From: CAYZRJ01 sp964480825 | Lineage (GTDB): Bacteria > Patescibacteriota > WWE3 > UBA101185 > UBA10185 | Direction of reading: 5' to 3' | Length of the DNA stretch: 19,654 bases | Assembly (NCBI GenBank): GCA_964480825.1 | Contig: CAYZRJ010000008.1 | Span: 1 to 19,654 of the forward strand | Shown: piece by piece, positions 4,720 through 11,959 of the stretch | Position numbering within the stretch: the stretch's first letter is position 1 | Layout: every line of letters begins with the position of its first letter | The notes under the pieces: generated by a model | What the model was told of the DNA's origin: nothing | Database searches by the model: none | The model's input: only the letters and a program-made list of their open reading frames with translations | Translations under genes and position numbers: made by a program

Positions 4720-7700
4720 ATGACAAATCCAAAGAAAAAAATTGGCCAAGTGCCAAACAAAAAACAACCCCAAAGTATTTTTAATAGTGTATTTTTTTAC
4801 GTATTCGTTGGTTTTATAATGCTTGCGATCGTTAACACCTTTTCACAGTCAACTTCGGGGATGAAAAATGTTCCGTTGGGTGAAGTGGTGGCGCACATCA
4901 AAGATAATGCAGTTCAAAACATCACGGTTTCGGGTGATAGCGTAGAGGTTTTATTAAAGGACGGTTCTAAATTGGTCGCAGACAAAGAAAGCACCATAAG
5001 TTTTGATGATGTCTTAAAAAACAATGGTTTGGATTCCTCAAAAATCTCGGGCGAATATAAAGTTGAACATCGCGTGGGTTTAGACCAAATTATTACTCCG
5101 ATTTTGACCTTTGGATTTCCGGTTTTATTGCTGTTTTTGATTTTTAGACAAATGAGAGGTGCAAGCGGCGACGTTTTTGCTTTTGGTAAATCCCGCGCCA
5201 AAGTTTTTGATAAAGGTAAATCCAAAATTACTTTTAGAGATGTTGCAGGAATTGATGAAGCAAAAAGAGAGTTGATGGAAATTGTGGATTTTTTGAAGAA
5301 TCCGCAAAAGTATCGAAAGCTGGGTGCGCGCATTCCTAAAGGTGTCTTATTAGTAGGTTCGTCCGGAGTCGGAAAAACTTTATTAGCCCGCGCTGTTGCC
5401 GGTGAGGCAGGCGTTCCGTTTTTTAGTGCCGCGGGAAGTGAGTTTATGGAAATGCTGGTTGGAGTCGGGTCATCCCGTGTTCGTGATTTGTTTAGAATGG
5501 CCCGCGAAGGTCAACCAAGCCTGATTTTTATAGACGAAATAGACGCGATAGGTCGTCAACGCGGCATGGGTATTGGTGGGGGACACGATGAGCGCGAACA
5601 GACTTTAAATCAGATTTTGGTTGAAATGGATGGGTTTGATGCGCGAACCGACGTTATTGTGTTAGCGGCCTCTGTGACGGGGGATACGAACATTTTAATA
5701 AAAGAAAATAATGAGACTAAACTTCTTCCGATCGGTAAATTTATCGATGAATACTATTCTGATATCGATAAAGAGGGGGAGATTGCTGTTAATAATATAC
5801 AAGCGCTCTCTTACGAAAAAAACGGGACAACTATTTCATCCAAGTTCACTCCGGTAAAAAGTATTTTTCGACATAAGGTAGATCGCGTGTATGAGATTGA
5901 ATATTTGGGAGGAAAGGTAAAAGCCACCGGAAACCATTCGGTTTTTGTTTGGGAAAGCGATCAGATAAAATCAAAGCCGGTTTCGGAATTAGAAGCAGGA
6001 AACGTTTTAGTGGATATTACTCCCCAAAGGATTGAGAATATTGGTAGAGAATTTGGACAGCCACACCTAGAAATTGATGTTTATAATAAAGATATTGGTC
6101 TACAAGACATTTACGAGTACGTTATGGTTAACAAGGGGGTACTCTCCCAGGAGCACCTAGCGAACGAAACAGGTTTTGCTCAAACCACGATTTCGCTTTG
6201 GCACAGAGGTTTAAATGGTCCAAGAGAATTAAGTAAAAACTATTATAGACACAATCTTCCGGATGAATTACTAGTTACACCGGAATTTTGTAGGCTTTTA
6301 GGGTACTTTACTGCCGAAGGATACGCCAGAAAAGAAATTGACTTTTGTTTTAACGAAAATGAACACGAATATCTTGCAGACGTAAAGTATTTGATGAATA
6401 AATATTTTGGATTGAGCGAATTCAAAGAATTGCATAGGACACACAACGCAGTAAATTTGGTTTACCAAGCAACTCCGGTCGCCAAAGTTTTTCTGAAATA
6501 TTGTGGGCAAGGTGCGCATAATAAACATATTCCCCCATTTTTATTTGAAGCATCTTTCGAACATTTTAAAGAGTATTTGTTGGGTCTACAAAGAGGAGAC
6601 GGACATATAGACAAAAGAGGTAGGCTAGAAATTACTTCAGTAAGCAAGCAGCTAATCACCGAACTAACTTGGATCGCCAGAATGCACGGCATGAAAGCAC
6701 ATATCCACAACTTTACTACAAAAGAAGGAAGAACAATTTCTGGGGGTAAACCTTTAAAATCTTCTAAAGCGTATAGATTTGGTCTTGGAGCTTACTACAA
6801 TATTTTCAACGATTTAGACAGATCTAAAATTAAAATGAGTCCACGACGCAGTATTATAAAAAGTATTACCAAAAAATCTTTCGATGGGTTTGTGTATGAT
6901 TTATGCGGGTGTGGTAACGAGGCATTTTTTGGAGGTGATAATCCCATACTACTTCATAATACAAACAGACCTGACATGTTGGACCCGGCATTAATAAGAC
7001 CGGGGCGATTTGACCGCACCGTGACCATTCCGTTGCCGGATTTAAAAGATAGAGAAGAAATAATTAAAATACACATGCGCGGAAAACCTTTTGAAAAAAA
7101 TGTTCAGATCGAAAGAATTGCTAAAAAAACCGTAGGTTTTAGCGGAGCAGATTTAGAGAATATGTTAAATGAATCAGCAATACTTGCGGCCCGCGCAGGC
7201 AGGGAAGCAATATCACAAGGGGATTTAGAAGAAGCCGCACTAAAAGTTACTTTGGGTTCTGAGCGCAAAACTTTGCAAACCGAAGAAGAAAAAAAGTTAA
7301 CTGCTTATCACGAAGCAGGTCACGCTTTGGTTTCGGTGTTTGTTCCGGAGATGGACGCGGTTTCAAGAGTGTCAATTGTTGCCCGCGGCGGGTCATTGGG
7401 TCACACAAGTTTTCCTCCGGAGCGCGATAGGTACAACGAAAGCAAAACCAGATTAGAATCTATTATCTCGACAATGTTGGGAGGCCGCTCGGCAGAGGAG
7501 CTGGTATTTAACGAGATGTCTGTCGGTGCGTCCGACGACATAAATAAAGCCACAGGATTAGCTCGTAGAATGGTCACAGTGTACGGAATGAGCTCACTTG
7601 GCCCAATAGCCTACTTAGCGCCAGAAACTTCCTTGTGGTTGGCTCGTGAGATGCAGGGTGGCTTTCAATATAGTCAGGAGATGGCGGCAAAAATAGATCA

Positions 7701-7860
7701 CGAAGTAGTAAAAATAATAAATGAATGTCACGCCAAAGCTATTGAGGTTTTGACTCAGCACCGGGTAACTTTAGACAAAATAACTGCGGCACTGCTCGAA
7801 AAAGAGACTTTATACGAAGATGAGTTTAAAGCGATAATAGATGGCGATGCTCAATCTTAA
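4720..7860 (+). CDS. ftsH: ATP-dependent zinc metalloprotease FtsH with an in-frame intein
   Basis: The 1046-residue precursor splices, by prediction, to a 616-residue FtsH, the normal size. FtsH is a membrane-bound AAA+ hexamer that pulls out and degrades damaged or regulatory proteins. Visible parts: TM1 (about 22-44), external domain (about 45-120), TM2 (about 125-143), Walker A GSSGVGKT (213-220, instead of the usual GPPGTGKT), pore loop around FMEMLVGVG (242-250) and Walker B FIDEID (270-275). The second region of homology, TNRPDMLDPALIRPGRFDR, resumes at 748 after the intein. The zinc site is HEAGH (864-868) with the third-ligand region GASDDINKAT (936-945, Asp940). The intein occupies 318-747 and splits LAA from TNRPD, next to the sensor-1 asparagine, so the ATPase should be dead until splicing. 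The start lies five bases after trpS; the stop overlaps the next gene by 20 bases. Confidence 0.95.
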   Translation: MTNPKKKIGQVPNKKQPQSIFNSVFFYVFVGFIMLAIVNTFSQSTSGMKNVPLGEVVAHIKDNAVQNITVSGDSVEVLLKDGSKLVADKESTISFDDVLKNNGLDSSKISGEYKVEHRVGLDQIITPILTFGFPVLLLFLIFRQMRGASGDVFAFGKSRAKVFDKGKSKITFRDVAGIDEAKRELMEIVDFLKNPQKYRKLGARIPKGVLLVGSSGVGKTLLARAVAGEAGVPFFSAAGSEFMEMLVGVGSSRVRDLFRMAREGQPSLIFIDEIDAIGRQRGMGIGGGHDEREQTLNQILVEMDGFDARTDVIVLAASVTGDTNILIKENNETKLLPIGKFIDEYYSDIDKEGEIAVNNIQALSYEKNGTTISSKFTPVKSIFRHKVDRVYEIEYLGGKVKATGNHSVFVWESDQIKSKPVSELEAGNVLVDITPQRIENIGREFGQPHLEIDVYNKDIGLQDIYEYVMVNKGVLSQEHLANETGFAQTTISLWHRGLNGPRELSKNYYRHNLPDELLVTPEFCRLLGYFTAEGYARKEIDFCFNENEHEYLADVKYLMNKYFGLSEFKELHRTHNAVNLVYQATPVAKVFLKYCGQGAHNKHIPPFLFEASFEHFKEYLLGLQRGDGHIDKRGRLEITSVSKQLITELTWIARMHGMKAHIHNFTTKEGRTISGGKPLKSSKAYRFGLGAYYNIFNDLDRSKIKMSPRRSIIKSITKKSFDGFVYDLCGCGNEAFFGGDNPILLHNTNRPDMLDPALIRPGRFDRTVTIPLPDLKDREEIIKIHMRGKPFEKNVQIERIAKKTVGFSGADLENMLNESAILAARAGREAISQGDLEEAALKVTLGSERKTLQTEEEKKLTAYHEAGHALVSVFVPEMDAVSRVSIVARGGSLGHTSFPPERDRYNESKTRLESIISTMLGGRSAEELVFNEMSVGASDDINKATGLARRMVTVYGMSSLGPIAYLAPETSLWLAREMQGGFQYSQEMAAKIDHEVVKIINECHAKAIEVLTQHRVTLDKITAALLEKETLYEDEFKAIIDGDAQS
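5671..6960 (+). mobile_element. Intein with LAGLIDADG homing endonuclease inside FtsH
   Basis: This 430-residue insertion (FtsH precursor residues 318-747) has the ordered blocks of a splicing intein. Block A is SVTGDTNIL, starting with Ser. Block B is KATGNHSVFV (Thr403, His406). The endonuclease blocks are LLGYFTAEG (526-534, acidic Glu533) and LLGLQRGDG (620-628, acidic Asp627). The end is FVYDL, GNEAFFGG and LLHN. The next extein residue is Thr748, the native threonine of TNRPD and a legal splicing nucleophile. Both endonuclease acidic residues are kept, so homing may still work. Between blocks B and C, LSQEHLANETGFAQTTISLW (475-494) looks like a helix-turn-helix that could aid DNA recognition. 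Base composition is similar to the host gene. Confidence 0.95.
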
Positions 7861-8338
7861 CGAAACAATTGAGTTTTTATCAAATCATTTAAAAGATAAT
7901 CAATACTGCTTACGTGGTACTAGTAGTTTGGTGCTTCAAAACATAAACATGAACATAGACGACATAGATATCTTGTGCAACAAAGAAACCGCGCTTTTAG
8001 CCAACAAACTATTTAAAGAATATATCGTCGATGCCGTTTCATATAAAGAATCAGATAAATTTAAATCGTATTTTGGCAAATTTATCATTAATGGCGTAAA
8101 CGTCGAGTTTATGGGCGACTGGCAAATTAAACATAAAGATGGAACTTGGTCCGAAATCTTTGATGGTAGCAACTTCAACACTGTAGGCGTAAATGGTACT
8201 ATCGTTAAGGTTTCGAAGATTGAGGATGAGCTAAAAATGTTTTTGTTAATGGGTAGATTTACCGCGTATCAAAAGATTAAAAAGCAACTTCCATCAGAGC
8301 CTAAAGAAGTTAGTTCCGCCCAACCAGGATTATTTTAA
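7841..8338 (+). CDS. Small nucleotidyltransferase-fold protein ending in a clamp-binding-like motif
   Basis: The 165-residue protein has the core of the minimal nucleotidyltransferase (Pol beta-like) fold: LRGTSSLVL (24-32, the GT/GS motif), DDIDIL (40-45, metal-binding Asp41 and Asp43) and a later acidic strand VNVEFM (86-91, Glu89), so the active site appears intact. Substrate cannot be told; relatives act on nucleotides, antibiotics, tRNA or proteins. The last residues are QPGLF, close to the QLxLF peptide by which repair and replication proteins dock on the beta sliding clamp; the next gene ends in QLGLF. The start at 7841 overlaps ftsH by 20 bases; a second ATG at 7847 is equally possible. 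The stop overlaps the next ATG (TAATG), pointing to coupled translation with the exonuclease and a role in DNA metabolism (inference). Confidence 0.75.
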   Translation: MAMLNLNETIEFLSNHLKDNQYCLRGTSSLVLQNINMNIDDIDILCNKETALLANKLFKEYIVDAVSYKESDKFKSYFGKFIINGVNVEFMGDWQIKHKDGTWSEIFDGSNFNTVGVNGTIVKVSKIEDELKMFLLMGRFTAYQKIKKQLPSEPKEVSSAQPGLF

Positions 8339-9258
8339 TGAAAAAACTACTACTATTAGACGTTTATAACTTTTTACACCGCGCGTATCACGCGATGCCA
8401 AAAACTTTTAAAGATAAAAAAGGTGAGCCGATAAATGCTGTGTATGGTGTTACTTCGATGTTGATTAATTTATTAGCCCAAATTAAACCGCAATTTATGG
8501 TTGCAGCACTCGACAGCCCAACAGATATAACATTTAGAAACGAAGATTTTAGTGGGTATAAGGCGCACAGAAAACCTACCGAATCTGATTTCGAATCACA
8601 GGTTCCAAAGGTTCTCGAAGTTATAGAGGCTTTTGGAATAAAAAGCATTTTAGTAAACGGTTATGAAGCTGACGATGTTATAGCAACAATGGCTATGAGA
8701 TTTAAAAAGGATCTTGACGTGATTGTTGTGTCAAATGACCACGACTTGTGGCAATTAGCCTCTAAAAACGTAATGTTAATGGTTCCAAATACAAAAGGAG
8801 ATACCGAGTGGCTTAGTGAAAAAGAAGTTGCGGCACGTTTAGGCTTTGATCCGTCAAAAATTGCTGATTACAAAGGTTTGCGGGGAGATCCCAGCGATAA
8901 CATTCCGGGTGTGTACGGAATAGGAGAAAAGACTGCCACCGCACTTTTGCAAAAATATGGATCGATGGAAGAAGTTTTTAAACAAGCGAGTACGATAAAA
9001 CCTGATTCATTGCGGGAGAAGTTATTAAATAGCTACGAAACAGCGCTAATGAGTAAAAAATTGGCGCAATTGATTTACGACGTTCCATTTAGTGTGACTT
9101 TAGACGAATGTAAATACTCTGATTTTAATAAGCTGGCGGTCAAAAAACTTTTAGAAGAATATAATTTTAAATCTTTGGTAAAACGAATGGGATTTGAAGT
9201 TTCGGAAAAGAAAAAGATTCAGGTGCAAAGTTCGAACGATCAGTTAGGCTTGTTTTAG
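8338..9258 (+). CDS. Stand-alone 5'-3' exonuclease (PolA N-terminal/FEN type)
   Basis: At 306 residues this is only the 5' nuclease part of DNA polymerase I; no polymerase domain follows. It would remove RNA primers and 5' flaps during Okazaki fragment maturation and repair. Metal-binding acidic residues are visible: Asp8, Asp59, Glu110-Asp112-Asp113 (GYEADDVIA), Asp134/Asp136 (SNDHDLWQL) and Asp184/Asp187 in KGLRGDPSDNIPG, which starts the helix-three-turn-helix DNA-binding region (about 179-206). YKAHRKP (74-80) is the usual arch segment. The extreme C-terminus, QLGLF after a flexible charged and polar stretch, equals the clamp-binding peptide known from E. coli DNA polymerase II. The ATG overlaps the upstream stop by one base, and the TAG stop overlaps the GTG of nth by one base. 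Confidence 0.93.
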   Translation: MKKLLLLDVYNFLHRAYHAMPKTFKDKKGEPINAVYGVTSMLINLLAQIKPQFMVAALDSPTDITFRNEDFSGYKAHRKPTESDFESQVPKVLEVIEAFGIKSILVNGYEADDVIATMAMRFKKDLDVIVVSNDHDLWQLASKNVMLMVPNTKGDTEWLSEKEVAARLGFDPSKIADYKGLRGDPSDNIPGVYGIGEKTATALLQKYGSMEEVFKQASTIKPDSLREKLLNSYETALMSKKLAQLIYDVPFSVTLDECKYSDFNKLAVKKLLEEYNFKSLVKRMGFEVSEKKKIQVQSSNDQLGLF

Positions 9259-9890
9259 TGGATTTGCGCGATAGGGCAGTAAAAGTTGCCCAATTACTCA
9301 AAGCAGAATATCTAAATCCAAAAACAGAATTAATTTATAAAAACGAGTATGAGCTGGCTGTTGCGGTTATGTTATCTGCTCAAACCACCGACAAAAAAGT
9401 TAATCAAGTTACGATAGGGCTTTTTAATAAATATAAAGGTTGGTCTGATTTGGCTAACGCCGACTTGAACGAAGTTCAAAAAACAATTCACGGAGTGAAC
9501 TTTCACATTGGAAAGGCCTCAAGATTGATCTCAGCAGGTAAAGTTGTTAGCAGTGAGTTTGGAGGAAAACTGCCAAAGACAATAGAGGAATTAAAAAAGA
9601 TCCCGGGAGTCGCGCGTAAAAGTGCCAACGTAATAATGCAAGAATTGTGGGGGATTGCCGAGGGTATAGTTGTTGATACACATATAACACGTACAGGACA
9701 AAGATTAGGTTTCACAAAAAATAACGATGCGATAAAAATAGAAAAAGAATTGATGGAGTTGATTCCAAAGGAGTATTGGAGAAATTATTCGTCTGCAATG
9801 GTTTTGCACGGGCGCTATGTTTGCGTAGCCCGAAAGCCGAAGTGTGAAGAATGTGTTTTGAACAAAGTTTGTCCGAGCGCAAAGTTTTAA
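9258..9890 (+). CDS. nth: Endonuclease III, DNA glycosylase/AP lyase
   Basis: This 210-residue enzyme excises oxidised pyrimidines and nicks the abasic site in base excision repair. The helix-hairpin-helix is KKIPGVARKSANV (113-125) with catalytic Lys121, and the catalytic aspartate is Asp140 in VVDTHITR, matching the Lys and Asp pair of E. coli Nth. LSAQTTD (39-45) is the family's substrate-pocket motif. The C-terminal 4Fe-4S cluster has the exact C-X6-C-X2-C-X5-C spacing. It starts with GTG overlapping the exonuclease stop (TAGTG), so translation is probably coupled. It is the last gene of the operon; a terminator follows. Together with the exonuclease and nucleotidyltransferase it suggests a DNA repair block. 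Confidence 0.96.
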   Translation: MDLRDRAVKVAQLLKAEYLNPKTELIYKNEYELAVAVMLSAQTTDKKVNQVTIGLFNKYKGWSDLANADLNEVQKTIHGVNFHIGKASRLISAGKVVSSEFGGKLPKTIEELKKIPGVARKSANVIMQELWGIAEGIVVDTHITRTGQRLGFTKNNDAIKIEKELMELIPKEYWRNYSSAMVLHGRYVCVARKPKCEECVLNKVCPSAKF

Positions 9891-9900
9891 GGGTTTAGAG

Positions 9901-9950
9901 AAAAGAAAAGGCCCCTGTAAGTGTTTCACAGGAGCCTCGTTTGTTTAACA
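9901..9950. terminator. Bidirectional terminator between nth and the convergent gene
   Basis: AGGCCCCTGT (9909-9918) pairs with ACAGGAGCCT (9928-9937), one mismatch, loop of nine. On the plus strand CGTTTGTTT follows. On the minus strand the tail is TTTTCTTTTC. Both convergent transcription units can therefore end here. Confidence 0.8.
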
Positions 9951-9951
9951 A

Positions 9952-10803
9952 CTAGCGGCGTTTCTTTTTGATAACTTTCCGCTTCGTGACTTTCCGCTTC
10001 GCTTTTGGTTTTGCGCGGCGGGCGGGTTTCTTCTGCACTTTTTTCTTTGCTTCGAGACGTGATAGACGTCTGCCAATGCCTTTGAGCGCTTTAGCCACGT
10101 CATCAAGAGAGGTTTCTTTAGGCGCGATTGGCTCAGCAGTTGCGGCGGGAACAACGATTTCCGCAGGCTTTTCTTCCGGTTTTTCATCTTCCAGCAAGAC
10201 AACTAAGTCCTCTTCCGGTTCGGAAACAGAGGGCTTGTTGATCCACGAAGGCCAATCGTGAGGCGATTCGAGTGCTTCCTCGAGTTTTTCTTCGCTGGGT
10301 ACTACGGCGTTGATTTCTGCAAGCCAGTCGCGTATCTCTTCCCGTTCCTTAATCGGCACAGGTTGATTGTTTTCGGCGCTATAATCTTCCAAATCGGTCT
10401 TATGCCAGTTCGGACCGAAAACCGTTGTTACCAGTGTCTCGGCGGAATTGTCGGGCGCAGTTTTCAGTGCTCGCAACATCATTTCGGTGCGTTCCATGAA
10501 TTTGAATTTCCATTTTTGATCGAAACGCACGTTGAGCTTCCAGTCTGCCCGATTTTGCGCCACCACGTATCTGTATTCTCCGTCAAACGTGTAGGCTATA
10601 ACTCCCACAATCGCGCCTGCTGCGCGCAAGATAAAATACCCCAAAATCATCCACCATTTATCAGTTTGGGTGTCAATCTGATCTTGGAACTTTACGGTCC
10701 ATTCATACATTGAGCCGTATGTAAGGGCATGAAAGCCGAACATCCAAAACGCAACGATGGTCATCAACCCGATCCCAAAGGTAAACCACAGAATAGCATT
10801 CAT
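9952..10803 (-). CDS. Two-TM membrane protein with a highly basic C-terminal tail
   Basis: I do not recognise the family. The start at 10803 is chosen over an upstream TTG because AGGAG (10813-10809) lies five bases before it and the promoter start would exclude the longer form. The 283-residue protein has two membrane segments (about 3-27 and 52-72) joined by a mildly acidic loop, so both ends are predicted cytoplasmic. A folded region (about 75-190) is followed by an acidic, Pro/Ala-rich stretch (about 190-230). The final 39 residues contain 23 Lys or Arg, with motifs such as KKPARRAKPKAKRK, like the tail of bacterial H1-type histones. This would place a nucleic-acid-binding or acidic-partner-binding tail at the membrane. 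Its GC content is higher than that of its neighbours. Confidence 0.75.
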   Translation of the reverse strand: MNAILWFTFGIGLMTIVAFWMFGFHALTYGSMYEWTVKFQDQIDTQTDKWWMILGYFILRAAGAIVGVIAYTFDGEYRYVVAQNRADWKLNVRFDQKWKFKFMERTEMMLRALKTAPDNSAETLVTTVFGPNWHKTDLEDYSAENNQPVPIKEREEIRDWLAEINAVVPSEEKLEEALESPHDWPSWINKPSVSEPEEDLVVLLEDEKPEEKPAEIVVPAATAEPIAPKETSLDDVAKALKGIGRRLSRLEAKKKVQKKPARRAKPKAKRKVTKRKVIKKKRR

Positions 10804-10843
10804 TTTTTCTCCTTTGATTATTTGTATATTGACAGTTGCCAGC

Positions 10844-10872
10844 ATCTTACCCTATAGGGCACAAAAAGTCAA
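10844..10872 (-). promoter_or_regulatory. Promoter of the basic-tail protein, with a palindrome in the spacer
   Basis: On the minus strand TTGACT (10872-10867) and TAAGAT (10849-10844) are 17 bases apart. The spacer contains the perfect palindrome CCCTATAGGG (10850-10859), a possible operator. The predicted leader is about 34 bases and carries the Shine-Dalgarno. Confidence 0.6.
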
Positions 10873-10889
10873 GGTGTTATGGGGTATGA

Positions 10890-11909
10890 TTAGTTTTCCG
10901 GTGCTACGGTGAATATGCCTGCGTAATGAGCATGGTTGGTTTCTTTGTATGTCCAAAGCCTGTCTTTTGTTAGTCTAAGTTCAAAAGTTTCTCCGGGGGC
11001 AATTGTTGCCGGTGTACTCAATTCATCATATAAAGAAATTACCTGCTGTAGTTTCATGTCTGTATTAGTTTTGTTTGTCCATCTGACAAGCTGTCCTTGA
11101 ATTGCTTTAACGTTATTTGATATAAACCCGTCTTCGGTGTAACTTATTTCTATAATTCCGTACTTATTATCAATTGCAATCATTTCAGCAGTTATCTCAT
11201 TTTTAGTCACGGCTAAATCTGAGGGAGTAGTTTGGCTGGATTCGATCGGGGACTCAGTTGTTATGTTGTTTTTAGCGAGCTCCTCTATTATTTGTATCTC
11301 CAGGTCATCGTAAGTGTTTAGTTTTACAAAACGGTTGTTTAAAATAAAGGTTGGGGTGGATTCTACGCCTGCTCTGATTGCTTGCAGACGATCCTTTTCG
11401 ACGCGTTTTGCGAGAGTCTTATCGTCCAAGTCTCTTTGAAATTTATCCATATCCAAACCAAGGTCGGCCGCGATTTCAATGTATATTTCTCTCGAAAAGT
11501 CCGGCTGTGCGTCAAAAAGTTTGTCGCCGTATTCCCAAAATTTATTTTGTTCGTGCGCGGCCTCAGAGGCTATTGCGGCTGATGTTGAGTTAGTGTGTTG
11601 CGGCAGAGGCATGTGTTTGAATGCAAAAAGTACTCTATCTTTATATTTATTAATCAAACCGTTAATAACCGGTGCAAAAGCTTTACACGCGGGACATTCA
11701 AAATCAGAAAATTCGATTAAAACAACCTTTGAATCCCTTGGACCAATGGTTGGTGTAGTGTCGGTTATGAATTGTTCGTTTTTAATTTGCTCAAGTTTTG
11801 GACCTACTGCGGGGGTTTTTGACGCGGTTATAATAATTACAACAAACACACCAATTGTGATAAATCCTATTATGAAAACAGGCATATTCCTTTGGAAGAA
11901 ATCTTTCAT
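10890..11909 (-). CDS. DsbA-like thioredoxin fused to a cupredoxin-like domain
   Basis: The 339-residue protein begins with one membrane anchor (about 9-29). Residues about 50-215 are a DsbA/DSBA-like thioredoxin fold with the redox motif CPAC (72-75) and cis-proline Pro186 in STPTFIL, so it should form or rearrange disulfides in exported proteins. After a Ser/Thr-rich linker, residues about 245-338 resemble a cupredoxin: GQLVRWTNKTN, then APGETFELRL and a C-terminal NHAHYAGIFTV. The usual copper ligands are incomplete, because the Cys before the last His is absent and the Met position is Tyr, so copper binding is doubtful. The gene has its own promoter and lies downstream of the sugar-phosphate operon. 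The secreted four-cysteine protein at 494-1045 is a possible client. Confidence 0.85.
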   Translation of the reverse strand: MKDFFQRNMPVFIIGFITIGVFVVIIITASKTPAVGPKLEQIKNEQFITDTTPTIGPRDSKVVLIEFSDFECPACKAFAPVINGLINKYKDRVLFAFKHMPLPQHTNSTSAAIASEAAHEQNKFWEYGDKLFDAQPDFSREIYIEIAADLGLDMDKFQRDLDDKTLAKRVEKDRLQAIRAGVESTPTFILNNRFVKLNTYDDLEIQIIEELAKNNITTESPIESSQTTPSDLAVTKNEITAEMIAIDNKYGIIEISYTEDGFISNNVKAIQGQLVRWTNKTNTDMKLQQVISLYDELSTPATIAPGETFELRLTKDRLWTYKETNHAHYAGIFTVAPEN

Positions 11910-11918
11910 AGTTCGACC

Positions 11919-11948
11919 ATAATACCTAAGTTATAGGGTGTGTGGCAA
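11919..11948 (-). promoter_or_regulatory. Promoter of the DsbA-cupredoxin gene, nearly leaderless
   Basis: On the minus strand TTGCCA (11948-11943) and TATTAT (11924-11919) are 18 bases apart. Nine bases separate the -10 from the ATG at 11909, so the mRNA would have almost no leader. ACCCTATAA lies in the spacer (plus strand 11931-11939 reads TTATAGGGT). Confidence 0.65.
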
Positions 11949-11959
11949 GGTTTTTATTG

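Noticed and set aside
5671..6960. FtsH insertion read as an assembly error or a second gene
   Set aside because: The frame is continuous, splicing blocks are in correct order and the flanking FtsH sequence joins perfectly when it is removed.
10258..10713. Long plus-strand frame of 151 codons opposite the basic-tail protein
   Set aside because: Composition is Cys/Phe/His-rich as in antisense shadows, and the minus strand gene has promoter, ribosome site and terminator.
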